NCBI GenBank assembly: GCA_958496175.1
Contig: OY292278.1
Span: forward strand, 42,532,001 to 42,596,000
DNA length: 64,000 nt
Direction of reading: 5' to 3'
Source of the DNA: Sisyra terminalis
Taxonomy: Eukaryota; Arthropoda; Insecta; Neuroptera; Sisyridae
Shown: positions 47,022 to 59,182 of the stretch, in pieces
Numbering within the stretch: position 1 is the first letter of the stretch
Layout of the letters: every line of letters starts with the position of its first letter
Program-made: the position numbers and the translations under genes
Notes under the pieces: model-generated
Seen by the model: only the letters and a program-made list of their open reading frames with translations
What the model was told of the DNA's origin: nothing
The model's database searches: none

Positions 47022-49157
47022 AAGTCGTGTTAGTTACACTATTTATAACTCAAGAACGGTTACACCAATTTTCATGAAATTTTCTATGTATATTTGGTAG
47101 ACATGGGAATCGGATATAAAGTATATTTTATTCCTCTAGAAGATTAAGATGTCCATCGACATCTTCTGCAAATTTTTACGCTTACTTGCTATTTGCATAC
47201 TATTTGTAACCATTGATGCCTGTGATTTATTTTGAAAAACGTTTAGCAACCGTTTGAATTTGGCATTTTTATTTATTTAATTTATGTGTTATTTACATAT
47301 TGAACTTAATTTTTATTGTAATATGGAACAATTGGGGAAATGACTATCATTTGTCAATATTGTAAGGCGTTAAAATACAGCGGTGAATCTACTGGGTTAT
47401 GTTGCGCTGGTGAAAAAGTAAAATTGCCCCAATTGGTCCCATTACTGGATCCATTACGCTCATTAGTTTATGGGATAGGAAATGATTGTAAAAACTCCTT
47501 GGCCAATTGATTCAAAAACTTAATAGTAGTTTAGAAATGAAGTCATTTCACCCATAAAACAAATATGTTTAAGGAAGTACTAAAGAAAAAAGGAATATTT
47601 CCAGTAAGCTTCCAGTCCCTGATTAATAGCGATCTTTGGATCGATTTGGCCAAAAAAACAATTCAATTTTGAAAGACCCAAATAGACAAATACAAAAATA
47701 TGTTTAGAAATATGTATGTATGGCTTTAAACTCATATATACGTGAGAATTTAAGGATTTTTCGTATACATATGAGGTCAAAATGAGAGAATGGCAGCTTT
47801 AAATATATCGTTTAAGGAATTTGGAACCAGTTTGAGGTATTTATTATTTGTTGTCAATTATAATTACATTAACATCTGTTACCAAATCTATTAGTAACTC
47901 CTTTGAGCTTACCTTTTTCACACATTTTGGCCTTCAAGCTTTTACTATGCTATTTTATACCACCCGTTGATAGCAGGTAGAGAATCGTTTGCAATTTCAC
48001 AATAGCTTGGAATTCAGTCGATTTTGGTCACAATATTGATCATTATGGATCAAAGGTCGATAATTCGAACGTAAATTTCTGCCTACCTGCATTCTTTCAT
48101 ATAATTCAATAACAGGTTTATTGATTTTGATAATAATTTGTTTTCAGGTACATCTTAAGCGTGTTTCGCCAAAAATAAGTATAAAGGTTACAAACAAGAC
48201 TAATCTAAATAGTTGTACCAATATTTTATTCTGTTTTTTTTTTTTCGATTCCAATTTAAAGGTAGCTTAACTGTTTTGATAGAAACTTTGTAATTAAGTT
48301 CAAATAAGTTTTCTACGGAAGAAAGGTTGCCAATTTACGTTTAATTAATAATAATAAAAGTTGCATTTAGAAGAAACCCGATCAAAATTATTAAATGGAC
48401 ATCCATTAATTGGATATAAATTGGACTCTTTAATTAAATATCTATGTTCTTCTTTAAGATATCAAACAATCAGCATATTTTAAATCAGGAGTGACCAACC
48501 CAAATTGTATTGCGGGTCACTTCGGAAATGCATCATAACTCCGCGGACCACCCTTAAAGTTATATATCAAATTCTCCATACTAAATTTAGATACACTGTA
48601 AACATTTATAATATATTGATTTTCACCACTATGGTATTTATAAAATGTATACATTTTATATAAGTCTGATCTATCTCGTAGGTTGGCCCCTTTTGACAAT
48701 CTCTGATTTAAATAAACAATGAATAATCTATGTTTTATCTCCTTATATAGAATTGTTATGTTGGTTTGTGTAGATTTCAAAATCTCAAAAAGTTTTGCAT
48801 CCATTTAGCTCAAATTTTGTCACGATTTGTAATCTGCTTTAATGATTGTTTTTATTTTTTCTTGCGTCAGTAATATATCTGCGATCGCAAAAAAATGGCT
48901 TTTTCAACGGTCAATACAATAACCGTTAAATGTCAATACTTAATTGTTATGATCATATAGCGATTTTTAGACGTAGAGGTTCTCAAAACGTAATTGTTTA
49001 ATGTATATATTGAAGGTGAGTTATAATTGGTACAACGAGGGATTCTGTGGGTTGATAAGGGAGGTGATTCTAATAATTCTCAAGCTTTTTTTCCTAAATT
49101 CAATTTATCTATTTACAACTATTGGCTAGCAGGACAACGTCTGCCGGGTTTAGCTAG
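46983..49157 (+). mobile_element. Helitron, internally decayed
   Basis: The element begins TC followed by a TA microsatellite and AAAGAAAGTCGTGTTAGTTA. It ends GACAACGTCTGCCGGGTTTA then GCTAG, fitting the Helitron rule of 5' TC, 3' CTRR and insertion between A and T. A frame-broken piece of the Helitron protein lies near the 5' end. The replication and helicase domains are gone. Part of 48480-48560 resembles a hAT end and may be a nested fragment. Confidence 0.75.
47340..47553 (+). pseudogene. Helitron N-terminal zinc-finger remnant
   Basis: From ATG at 47340 the frame reads MTIICQYCKALKYSGESTGL, then CCAGEKVKLPQLVPLLDPL, and stops at 47508. After a frame change it continues IQKLNSSLEMKSFH. 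This follows the Helitron protein pattern C-x-x-C-x-A-x-K-x-x-x-E, CC-x-x-x-KVKLP, and IR-x-x-N-S-x-x-x-M-x-SF that precedes the Rep nuclease region. One stop and one frameshift interrupt it. Confidence 0.8.
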
Positions 49158-49179
49158 TTAGAATATATAACTTTAATTT

Positions 49180-49185
49180 TTTATT
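49180..49185 (-). promoter_or_regulatory. Polyadenylation signal of the NRF-like gene
   Basis: AATAAA on the minus strand lies 158 bases downstream of the stop codon and is followed by AT-rich sequence. The Helitron end lies 22 bases further on. Confidence 0.55.
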
Positions 49186-49342
49186 GACTCTCAAACATTA
49201 CATTTATATATAAAACAAAAAAAAAATACAAATCTTACATAAAAATTACAACTAGTCATCTTATTTACTATGCAGGTATACTATTAAAAAAATTTGGCCA
49301 ATTTCAAGAAATCATTAATCGTCATCTTACAAAGTGTAATAT

Positions 49343-52300
49343 CTACGCTTTATTCGATAAAATTTTTTCCCGATGCAATTCGAAAACGGTTGTTTCATTT
49401 TGAGTTTTCCTCTTCGGCTTCAAGAATATCAGGAAGACTTTTCGTATCGGTGTTTCAATTAGGAAGTACATGAAAAACGCTGTCAAAAACGTTAATCCCA
49501 CGGACATAATTGCTTGCATATACTGAAAAAAATAAACAACTTTAGAAATTGTACAAATTTGGGCCAAAGTTGTAAAACTACGTACCACATCTACGGCGGA
49601 GTAATCAATCGGAGATTGCAAATTTGCGACAAATCGAAACTCATAACTCATATGAATCAAATAAGCTCCGTAAGATAATTTGCTTAATGGAATGAAGATT
49701 TTCAAACGCATAAATTCGCTCATAAAAGCTTTAAAGAGAAAAAGGAAATGTTAGTAAATGATTTCCAATATATTTTTTGATCTACTTTTCTATTCAAGGA
49801 TTTTCTTGATTCAAGAAACTTCTGAGGATTTTAACTTTAAGAATTACACATTAGAGTGGTCCAAAAAAAAAAGTATTTTGCCTATCATCATAAACGCTTT
49901 TCTAAGGCATAAAAAAAATCCCTCCAAAGCGCAGGTTGATATCTTGATTCTCCACGAAGCTCAATGAATGTCTATTTTCCCATTTAAATAACACGTGAAA
50001 ATTTTTTTTTACGTTTTTATTTGGTAAAACTACGAAAAAAATTTTTTTAATTTTTCTACTGTTCTTGTAGGAAATTTAATTCTCTACAAAAAAATATTGA
50101 AGTAGTTTTTCCGTTATTCTAACGGGTAAAAAGTTATTAAGCTTTAAAACTCGCTACTGACCAAATTTGAAAGAAGTTTCAAAGTAATTTTTTGAAGAAA
50201 TGGACAGTATTACAAGATAATTTAATACATTTTCATGGATTTGAAATAATTCTCAACTTTTTGAAAACTTTTTTAGTGATTGCATGTATTTATTTTAAAA
50301 TTTATCAAACTCTAGACTATTTATAATATAATTAACAAATGTTTTTTGGCGAAGTACGAACTGTTAATTATGAATGACTGTTTTTATGACAATTTGGATA
50401 ACTTTTTCGCCATTAGAATTACGAAAAAATTACTAGAGTACTTTTTTGACGAGTATTTAATATTCTACAAGAGTAATTGATCCAAATTAAAAAAAAAATC
50501 TTAGTTTTACCGGATAAAAACGTAAGAATTTTTTTTTTACATGTTATTTAAATGGAAAAATAGAAATTTATTGAGCTTCATGAAGAATTGAGATATCAAG
50601 CTGCGCTTTTGATGGAATTTTTTTATACCTAAGAGAAACTTTTGAAACAATAGCACTTAAAAAAAAATTTTTTTTGGACCACTCTATTACACATAAAGGC
50701 ACTAATATTCTACTAGCCTTAAGTTACTAACATCCTTTTTTATGTTAAATAATCTCAGTAAAATTAGTTCCTTTTAAATTTAAGATTTCAAAATTTTCCT
50801 GCTTTTTCTTACATAATCCAGCATAGTTTCATATATATTGATTATCAATACTTACGCACATATCCAAAAGCAAGTGAATAAATATACAAAATCGTTCCCA
50901 AAGTCCAAACAACACGATTCAAAGCTGCATAGGTGGCAAAATATGTTGCATCATACTCTAAATTAGGCTTATAAAATAATTTGCTGGATAGAAGTGTACC
51001 AAATACTAATGCAAATCCAAAATAGCAAAGTAAAGTACTTTTTATCTAAAAGGAAAAAAAATTGTTTAAAATTTTAAAATAAAAGTTTTCAATGATTATT
51101 TTACCGTAGATAGTTGATATGTGGAGCCGCGTTTTATGTAGAAAACGTAACCCATTAGCATTCCCATCAAATATGGGACAAATCTTATGTGGGTTTTGCT
51201 ATATAATGATACAAAATGATGATGATGTCGAGGATCTACCAAGAAACTGACGAAAAAAAAATTTTTGAAGAATGATTTTCGGTAAGCTTTACTTTACTGT
51301 TTTTATGAAAAAAAATTTTAAAATAATATACAGTGAAACCTTCTAGTAATGGAAAACAGTGCCCATTTTACTACTACCATTATAACATTAGTAGTTTGAA
51401 GCATCAAGAATAGCTTGTATGATTTTAGTTAGACAGCAATCGATAATTTATAGACTTCTAATTGGAGGCCACAAGTTCAAAAAGATTTAACTATTGTTTT
51501 ATAGATTACTAATTAATTTTCAGTGCTAAATTTTGATTTTTAAATGATTACTATTTTCTCCTTATGTTATTTTGTCCCGTATGTTCTTTCCACGTAAGCC
51601 TATTGTCCAGATAAATTCCCAGATATTTTACATTCCTACATTCCTTGTGGAATAAATTTGTATTCTTAAGTAATCTACTGATAAGAAATGCATCACACAT
51701 GCAAAATTGATAATATTTTATACATCTTTAAACAAATCCACGTCTTCGATTATCTATTCTACCTATACAATAGGGTGGTCCTTAATAGGGGTGTTTTTGA
51801 ATTTCTTTGCTCCTAGAATCTCAAATGCTTCCAAATTAATAAAAAAAATCCCTGAAAATTTGAGCTCTTAATATTAACTTTAAGATAGTCCGCTTTCCTA
51901 CTTAAGTTTCTTATGGAAATAATGTGGGAAAAATTTAATTTTTTCTTAAGAATTTCATAACTCAGCGACAAATTAATCGAAAGTAACTAATCGCGTCATG
52001 CTTATTGTAAATTTAACGCTCTACAAAAAAGAGCTCTTATGATTTTTCGCTAAATCTATTGGCTTAAGAGTTATTGGTTTATCTATTGGCTTAAAAATAC
52101 GGCACTAATGGTCAATAAAAATATAAGCCAATAAATTTAGTAAAAAATCATAAGAGCTCCTTTTTGTAGAGCGTTAAATATACAATAAACATGACGCGAT
52201 TAGTTGCTTTCGATTTATTTGTTGTTGAGTTATCGCATTCTAAAGAAAAAAATCAATTTTTCTCACGTTATTTCCATAAGAAACTTAACTTGGAAAGCGG

Positions 52301-55300
52301 ACTATCATAAAGTTAATATTAAGAGCTCAAATTTTCCGGAAATTTATTTTTTATCAATTTGGAAGCATTTGAGCCCCTGGGAGCAAAGAAATTCAAAAAC
52401 ATCCTTATTAAGGACCACCTTACTATACAATCGTTAAACAACTTTTCTTAAGAGCGTTTATGTTTATATTTCCTTTAAAGTTGATTTAATACACAAAATT
52501 ATATTCCAATTAGTCATTTCTTTGGACAAGTCATAAGATGAAAACTAAAAACGAAGTAATACCCCTTAATTGGTCAAAAATAGATGTTCTATAGAAGATG
52601 GGACCCTTTTTGGAAACGTCTTCTATTCAGAGGTGTTTGTTCCATGAGAAACTATACTAGATAATAAGCCGGGACAGGGTTAGTAAAAAACGTTCATTTT
52701 TGAAAATAGTTCGTTAATCAGGATTTCACAGCACTTCATTAGGCTTTGGAATTAATTCTAAACTTGCCCCCCTGAGAATCTTTATCAAAGGGGTGGCAAG
52801 GAAGGATCATACAAATTGCAGCTCTACAATAGCTGGAAACCCAAAAAACCAGATTTGGGACACGCCAGAATTAACAATGTAATTCACCATCCGAACTTCT
52901 GGATGATTCAAAACTACATGAAAACCAAATTTAGTTTTGAAATCCCTTTGGAGATCGAGATAAGTCAAAAAGGCGATTGACAGAAGAAAAACAAAATAAT
53001 CCCAAGTGACTGATGGTTCACTGATAGATCAAAAACAATTGATGGCGTAGGCGCTGGATTATGGGGGGGGAAATCCCAGGAAACGAATATTTGTAGGCCT
53101 GGGTAAAATGTCTACAGTATTCCAAGGAGAAGTCTATGCCATAATTATCTGTCTTCAAGAAAATATGAGAAGAAATTATTACAATAAAAATTTTAGAATT
53201 TTCTCAGACAGCCAAGCCGAAAGTAAAGCGATCGAAAATTACCAGACTAGCTATGCTCTAAGCTGGTCTGGGAATGTTAATCATTCCTTACCCAGTTAGC
53301 GACATCCAACAGGGTTACACTTGCTTGGGTGTCGGGGCACTCTGGTATCAAAGGCAACGAAGAAGAGGCAGACGAACTCGCAAAGGCGAATTCAAGAATG
53401 TCATTCATGGGTCCAGAGCCGGCTATAGGCCTACCAAAGTTCATAACACTGAGTAGAATAGCCGATTGGACGCAGAATGGACAAATAAAATCCTGGAATA
53501 ACTATGCAGGAAGCAAGTTCTCAAAGGTCGTGATAAAGAAACCTTTGAAAGAACATAACAAAAGACTTCTAAATCTAAGAAAGAAGGACATCAAAACGCT
53601 GGTAGGCCTATTAACAGGACACTGCAATTTGAGGAAACATCTCCAAACTATAGGGAAGAACACAGAGTCAGCAGCTTGCAGGATGTGGCGTGGAAGATGA
53701 AACTGCCTCCCACGTACTATTTGACTGCCCAGCCAAGAATCAAAGTCGTCTCAACTCGCTTGGTCCACCCGGACATGAGCTGGGAAACATACACAGAGAT
53801 CCAGTTGACTATCTGCTGAGATTCATATTAGAAGCAGACCTGAGCAACTGGAACTGAAATTAAACTGGGGCGCAATAGTCCTTTTAGGACGCAGCGCAGA
53901 GGAACTCTCATATGAGGCCCCCAGATCAAAGGAAAAAAAAAAGACTTTGAAAAAAATCAGGAAAAAGAGCAAAAACTTTGTTAGAATTAAAGAGCTAAAA
54001 ATACATATTAAAATATTTTTTATGGTAATACTTCGTTTATCAAAACTTTAACTTTTAGTTAAACAAAAGTTTACAGTTTTACCAGCACTTAAATCCAAAA
54101 TTTAGGGAATTATAAACAATACGGTTGTGATATTTGCTTAATAATTTTACTTACTCAGTCGAAAATAATAGAATTGGTTCTTCTTTCAACCATAAAGTTG
54201 ATACGATTATAGTTATAGTTCCAATTAACATCAAAGCATAAATTACCATCAACCCTGTTTTCGGTCTCTTCTTCAATAAAATGACCAAAAAGACAGCAAC
54301 TGTAAACATATGCATATCACACGGTAGATACCATGAATGCACCATACACTAAAAAAAATAAAAATAACATTACCATTTTTACCAATTTTTCCTGTAAAAT
54401 AAATTTTCTCACCATTTTATCAACCATATAATAGTTACTAATATACAACAAATTCGTCCACCAACTAGTACGACACGCATCCCTTTCACCACCAACCATG
54501 GTTTCCCAGTATGGTCCAGCGCCAATTTTATCGAAAATTGTCGCATAATAATATATTACCATTGCATAAGCTGGAGTTATCCTAAAAGAAATTATTGAAT
54601 TGATCAAATTTACACCAATGAGATCTTTACTATAGTGATATCAAATCTTACCTTATATAACGTAAAATCAGGATTTTAAATGGGGCAATAAATTTTTCGT
54701 ATGCCCCTAACAATGCAAAAGTTACCAGGATGCCACTAAGGGTAAAAAATGTGTCAACCGCTGCATCAGCATGTACAACCAAACCCGAAAATAAATTGAG
54801 TTTTTGCTAAACAAGAAAAAGTGTATAAAAAAGTTTAAGTTTTCTTTTGTAACGAAAATATCTCAAAAGGTTAGTCAGTAAATTGAAAGATGTGCTAGGA
54901 AAATCAAAGATTATTATTTTTTGCTTGGAAAAATTATTCATAAATATTTAGTTTTAGTTTACTAATAAAAGTAAGTAACTAACTAAAGTAACTAAGAAGA
55001 ATAAAAATTGTTCAACTATTTAAGGTAATAATTCTTTTATTCAGAAATCATGAATGCATTTAGAGTCTCATAAAGTTCAAAGCTTCAGTAAAAACTAAGT
55101 AGATAAAGTTTGAAACCAATTTTGACAAAATATTATAAAAAATTGCATCATTCACTATGAAATATAATAATGAATTCGTTGAATAACTTAATAAGAGTCT
55201 TGAGAGGTAAAACGCCTTAGATAAAAAAGAAATAATTAATAATGTTTTTGGGAACTTGGACTCAAATAATAAGACGTTGAATTTTCAAATCATCTCAACG

Positions 55301-58300
55301 TTTCGTTGGTATTTATTTCCAACTTCTTCAGAAGAACTAAAACATAATAACAATGTATGTTCTTCAAAGCCAAATTACACAAAGAAATTAATTTTCGCTG
55401 TTCAGTATAAAACTAAGATAACAATGTTAAAAAATAGATAAAAAGAATAAACCTTACTTTTTGAGGATATAATCCTCGTTGTAAATACTGGCTCATTATA
55501 CCGGGTCAAAAATAACTGAAATGAGAATGATCAGCAATTATTATATTTATTGTTTTTTTATATTTGTGTTAATTTTTGACCCGGTATAATGAGTCAGTAT
55601 TAACAACGAGGATGTAAACCTCAAAAAGTAAAGTTTATTCTTTTTATCTATTTTTAACACTGTTATCTTAATTCTGTACTGACCAACGAAAATTAATTTA
55701 TTTGTGTAATTTATCGTTGAACAACATGCATTGTTATTATATTTTAGTTCTCCTGAAGAATTTGGAAATAAATACCAACGAAACGTTGAGATGATTTGAA
55801 AATTTAACATCTTATTATTTGAGTCTAAGTTTCCAAGAACATTATTAATTATTTAACTTCAGTTGTGTTAATAGATACCGAAAAATTTGAGTTCGAAATA
55901 TCCAAAAAAAAAATATCAGAAAAATTAAATATTTGAATCATTTGAGAAAAATAATTGCATAAACTTGAAAAAATTTCATCAAGAATAAATGATAGTACTC
56001 TTCAAAAGTTTTATGGCACCTCAATAGACTATGACAATATGAATTGATTGATTTACTCAATATCTATTTATATATATATATATATATAGGCTGATTCAAA
56101 AAAAAAATATTTTACCTTGAAATCAGGCTAAAATTCAATTACAATATTAAATTTGTACTCATCCCATTTTATTTCCTATAAGAATGACATGGGAAAAGTT
56201 ATTTTTACTTCTTCTAATTTTTATACCATTCAAACGAATATTTAAATAATAAAACTCTTCTATGATCTATATAGAGAATTAAACGCTCTACAAAAAAGGA
56301 CTTATAACATTTTTTGACTAATCTATGTGTTCAAAAGTTATTCAAGATCAAAATTCAATTCTTTAAAAATTTGATAAAAAAAAAATAATATTAAAAATTT
56401 TTGTTGTCATCTCTCACAAATCAAATTCATGTTTGATAAAAAAATTGACCCCTATTTTAACACTGAAATCAACAGTTTTGGTATAATATACAAAATTCGA
56501 TCTAATTTTTAAAGAATTAAACTTTGATCTTGAATTACTTTTGAAATCATGGACTAATAAAAAATGTTATCAGTCCTTTTTTGTAGATCGTTTAATTCTC
56601 TATAAAGATCATAGAAGAGATTTATTATTTAAATAGTCGTTTGAACGGTATAAAAATTAGAAGAGGTAAAAATAACTTTTCCCATGTCATTCTTATGGGA
56701 AATAAAATGCGATGAGGACAACCTTAATATTAATAATAAGAGCTGAAATTTTAACGAGTGTTTTTTTACGTCAAATCAAAACTTTTCAGCCTATTTGCAA
56801 GAAAAAATAAAAAAAAATAATAATTTTGAATCATCCTAAATCCTAAGTCTGCATCTCCGAATCTGAAATGAGAAAAATGACTCTACTGACTTGAAAAATT
56901 TCACCAAAAACTAATATTTTATAGATCTTATTATATTATAATATTATAAAGATAAGTTCTTTCTTTTTTTAAATATGAAATGAATACACAATATTTACTC
57001 TTTAAATATTATTAATAATTTTTCTATATTAAAATCTTTTTGCCTTATCAACTTCTTTCATCCTTCAGAAAGCTGCATTATGCCTTCGTTCCAAAACTTT
57101 TGTGTTGTGGACCACAAATAATCTTTGAGTTGCGATTTTATTTCGGTAATGGATTGAAAGAATTTATCAAGAAAAGATTTTTTTAAGAATAACAGGTAAT
57201 AATAATTAGATAGTTCAAGATTTGGGCAGAGTACAGAATGTGGAAAAATATCGCATTCAAACTACATGAACTTTTCCCGCTAACGCAATGTGTGGTAACG
57301 TGTAATATTGAGAAAAATCGCATTCCCAGGAAATAATATTGATCCAAAACTCATAAATTTTGGAAATAAGGTATTATAAAGCTTCTTGAGAAATATAAGA
57401 AGGTAGGAGAAATCAAAAAGGTTCTTATATACCAAAAGAAATAATATCGAAACATTAAATATTTTATATTAGTTTCATAAGAGAAAAAGGAAAGAACTTA
57501 TGGGACAACCTACTACAACTGTAGTAATCTTCAAAACTTTTATGGCAGCTTAATTTTTGAGCTTTCAATGCAATTTCTCCAGAATCAATAAGAACAAAGA
57601 TTTCATTATTTTAACCAACAATTAACTATTTTGAAGACCCTTATTTTTCCAATATTTTTCGTTGTTTATGGTTCAATAACTAGCACATCTTTTTTACGGA
57701 TCAAAAAATAAATAATTGCATTCACGTATTTACATTTTCAACGGTTATTTGGTTATGCAAAGGCCCAGATCCGATAATTCCATTCTTATGCCCAATCATA
57801 ACACAACAGATGCAAATAAAACGAACTGTATATAAAACTTGCATTTGCGTATCATCGGTATCGGCTCGTTGCAATTGACGTACATTTTCTTGAAAAGAAA
57901 AGCATCGGAAAATTCTTCCGACTATTGAGCCTAAAAATATTAATAAGACCAGCATAAAATGCGACTTATAAGAGGGCTGATTTTTCTTTTATTACTTGTA
58001 TTTCTTGTGGCATTCCAATAATACATAGAACTTGTTGCAAACATGAATAATAAAACAGCCATTATGGCGCTGAAATAGTTTTATTATTAATAAATTAAAG
58101 GGATGAAATATTGTTGTTTACCAAAAACCTATGTCTGCAGCATCGAATTTTTCTTCATGTCGATCATTTTGGCAGTAACTTGGTAAGATTTTCACGGTAT
58201 AAGTCACATTTTTTCCGTATCCTTTATTACTGTTGATTTTTTCATTCAAAAAAAATTGCAGTTTTTTTTCTACTTCTTGATAGTGACAAGAATTGGGGAT

Positions 58301-59054
58301 GCATAATCCAAAATGTGCAGTATCTCGAGCCGCTTGGTATGTATCAGTTTTATGCTTCAAAAAAAAAGCTAATTTGAGAAACGAAAAAAATTGGTCAATT
58401 TTTATGATTACTTGAAGTCTTTCGAAAACTTTTCCATTTGGGTCATATTCTACTTGATTTGCAATTTCTTCGGATGGCGAAGGAACATTGATTCGAACAT
58501 CGACCAAACAATATTGAGTTCGAAAAGGCTTTCGAGTTTTCAAGCACAAATCAAAATCCCCCAAATTATAACTATCGCCACTTAATTGTCCCTGAGCTTC
58601 TTTAGCTGATGCATCCCAAACTTAAAAAAAAAACGAAGTTTTTGAGAACATTAATTATTTTTTAACTAACTTGGTTATATAATTTTTTTTTGCATAAATT
58701 GAAGGATAAAATCTCCGTTCAACGATGGCAGGAATTGATATGCAAATTGGTTTATCTAACGATGAGATAATTAAATTTTTAATTATATGCATTTTCTTAA
58801 CTTTTTATCGTTGAATATTAATGAAAATTGATCAATCATCAACAAAGTAACTCACTTTCATAAGCCCATGTCGTTAAATTTGAAATACTCTCCAAAAAAA
58901 GGAGGCTATCCTGTCGACATGCCACATTTGCCGAATCAGGAAAGGCAATGGGAAGCGAGGGGAATATAACTGAGGAATCATTAAAGGGTGGCCAATCCAC
59001 GGCCAAACTATTTTGAACCAATACACAAAACACTAATTGATAGAACAAATGCAT
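49343..59054 (-). CDS. NRF-6-like membrane acyltransferase, 12 exons
   Basis: Exons run from 59054 down: 59054-58856, 58620-58412, 58354-58122, 58069-57996, 57930-57734, 54806-54652, 54581-54413, 54348-54155, 51246-51105, 51045-50856, 49728-49586, 49522-49343. All introns are GT-AG and all phases agree, giving 694 residues. The start is the ATG at 59054, followed by a signal peptide (MHLFYQLVFCVLVQNSLA). Residues 40-210 form the cysteine-rich NRF domain, with YEIWDASAKEAQGQL and HFGLCIPNSC. From about 214 on come the membrane segments of an acyltransferase-3 domain: VRFICICCVMIGH (R275, H286), FFTLSG, RITPAYA (356-362), GPYW (378-381), WWTNLLYI (396-403), WYLPCDMHMF (418-427), RFVPYLMGMLMGY and PLSKLSYGAYLIH. 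Length and domain order fit the family (C. elegans NRF-6, many insect paralogs), linked to lipid or small-molecule transport. No key residue appears lost. Confidence 0.93.
49523..49585 (-). other. 63-base in-frame intron of the NRF-like gene
   Basis: The intron runs from GTACGT to TTTTTCAG. It is 21 codons long without a stop, so retention would insert 21 residues into the last membrane region. Splicing joins SAVDV to YMQAIM. Confidence 0.7.
49852..50686. mobile_element. Long palindrome D, in intron 10 of the NRF-like gene
   Basis: Ends are TAGAGTGGTCCAAAAAAAAA and complement, with an exact 8-bp duplication TTACACAT at 49844-49851 and 50687-50694. Arms of about 400 bases pair through GGCATAAAAAAAATCCCTCC, TCAATGAATGTC and TTTAATTCTCTACAAAAA blocks. 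It accounts for about three quarters of the 1127-base intron. Confidence 0.9.
51771..52422. mobile_element. Long palindrome C, in intron 8 of the NRF-like gene
   Basis: Ends are TAGGGTGGTCCTTAATA and near-complement, with an exact 8-bp duplication CTATACAA at 51763-51770 and 52423-52430. Arms contain TTTGAGCTCTTAATATTAAC, CATAACTCAGCGAC and TTTAACGCTCTACAAAAAAG, matching blocks of palindrome A in the same order. Confidence 0.92.
52790..53945 (+). pseudogene. LINE RNase H and zinc-knuckle remnant, in intron 8
   Basis: The plus strand reads LGHARINNVIHHPNFWM and, near 53010, WFTDRSKTIDGVGAGLWG. Then come VTLAWVSGHSGIKGNEEEAD near 53320 and DIKTLVGLLTGHCNLRKHL near 53590. After a frameshift follow CGVEDETASHVLFDCPAK near 53690 and YLLRFILEADLSNWN before a stop. 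A short 3' UTR ends in an A-run near 53940. This is the RNase H plus CCHC tail of a LINE. It lies antisense to the host gene. Frameshifts and stops make it dead. Confidence 0.85.
55230..55854. repeat. Palindromic element with hammerhead-like cores, copy 4
   Basis: The 625-bp palindrome lies in intron 5 of the NRF-like gene, with ends AAATAATTAATAATG and complement. On the minus strand 55331-55273 it has CTGAAGA, an extra A, a perfect stem II (GTTGG with CCAAC), GAAA, C, a perfect stem III (GTTGA with TCAAC) and a GTC triplet. The right arm has the same layout with a decayed triplet. A third inner inverted block, GACCCGGTATAATGAG, flanks the centre. Confidence 0.75.
56087..56838. mobile_element. 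Long palindrome E, in intron 5 of the NRF-like gene
   Basis: Ends are TAGGCTGATTCAAAAAAAAA and near-complement. Arms share TTAATATTAATAATAAGAGC, CATGGGAAAAGTTATTTTTA, ATTAAACGCTCTACAAAAAA and AAAAGTTATTCAAGATCAAA blocks. The left end abuts a TATA microsatellite, and no target duplication could be recognised. Confidence 0.8.
56839..57733. other. Remaining part of intron 5 of the NRF-like gene
   Basis: No exon is supported here, and splicing from 57734 to 54806 keeps frame without it. The sequence around 57110 loosely resembles decayed hAT ends. Confidence 0.5.
58355..58411 (-). other. 57-base in-frame intron of the NRF-like gene
   Basis: The intron runs from GTAATC to a polypyrimidine tract ending GAAG. 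It is 19 codons long with no stop, so retention would add 19 residues without breaking the frame. Splicing joins VFERLQ to HKTDTYQ, which fits the NRF domain spacing better. Confidence 0.6.
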
Positions 59055-59091
59055 TTTGTTCGAAAAATTCAACACAATATTCACAAGTCAT
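59008..59091 (-). other. Overlapping upstream reading frame
   Basis: An ATG at 59091, upstream of the main start at 59054 and in another frame, opens a 27-codon frame (MTCEYCVEFFEQ onward). It ends inside the main coding sequence. If the leader starts near the TATA box at 59175, ribosomes would meet this ATG first. Confidence 0.45.
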
Positions 59092-59174
59092 AGAAATCAA
59101 CAGAATTTACGCACCACTCTCACTAGCTTATTAAAAAATTTCTGCAAACTAATCCCGAGAGATGCACTCTGGTA

Positions 59175-59182
59175 TATTTATA
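59175..59182 (-). promoter_or_regulatory. TATA box of the NRF-like gene
   Basis: TATAAATA on the minus strand lies about 120 bases upstream of the start codon, predicting transcription from about 59150. No clear initiator sequence is evident. Confidence 0.55.

Noticed and set aside
59055..59084. N-terminal extension of the NRF-like protein
   Set aside because: The upstream codons begin with GTG rather than ATG. The ATG at 59054 gives a better signal peptide.
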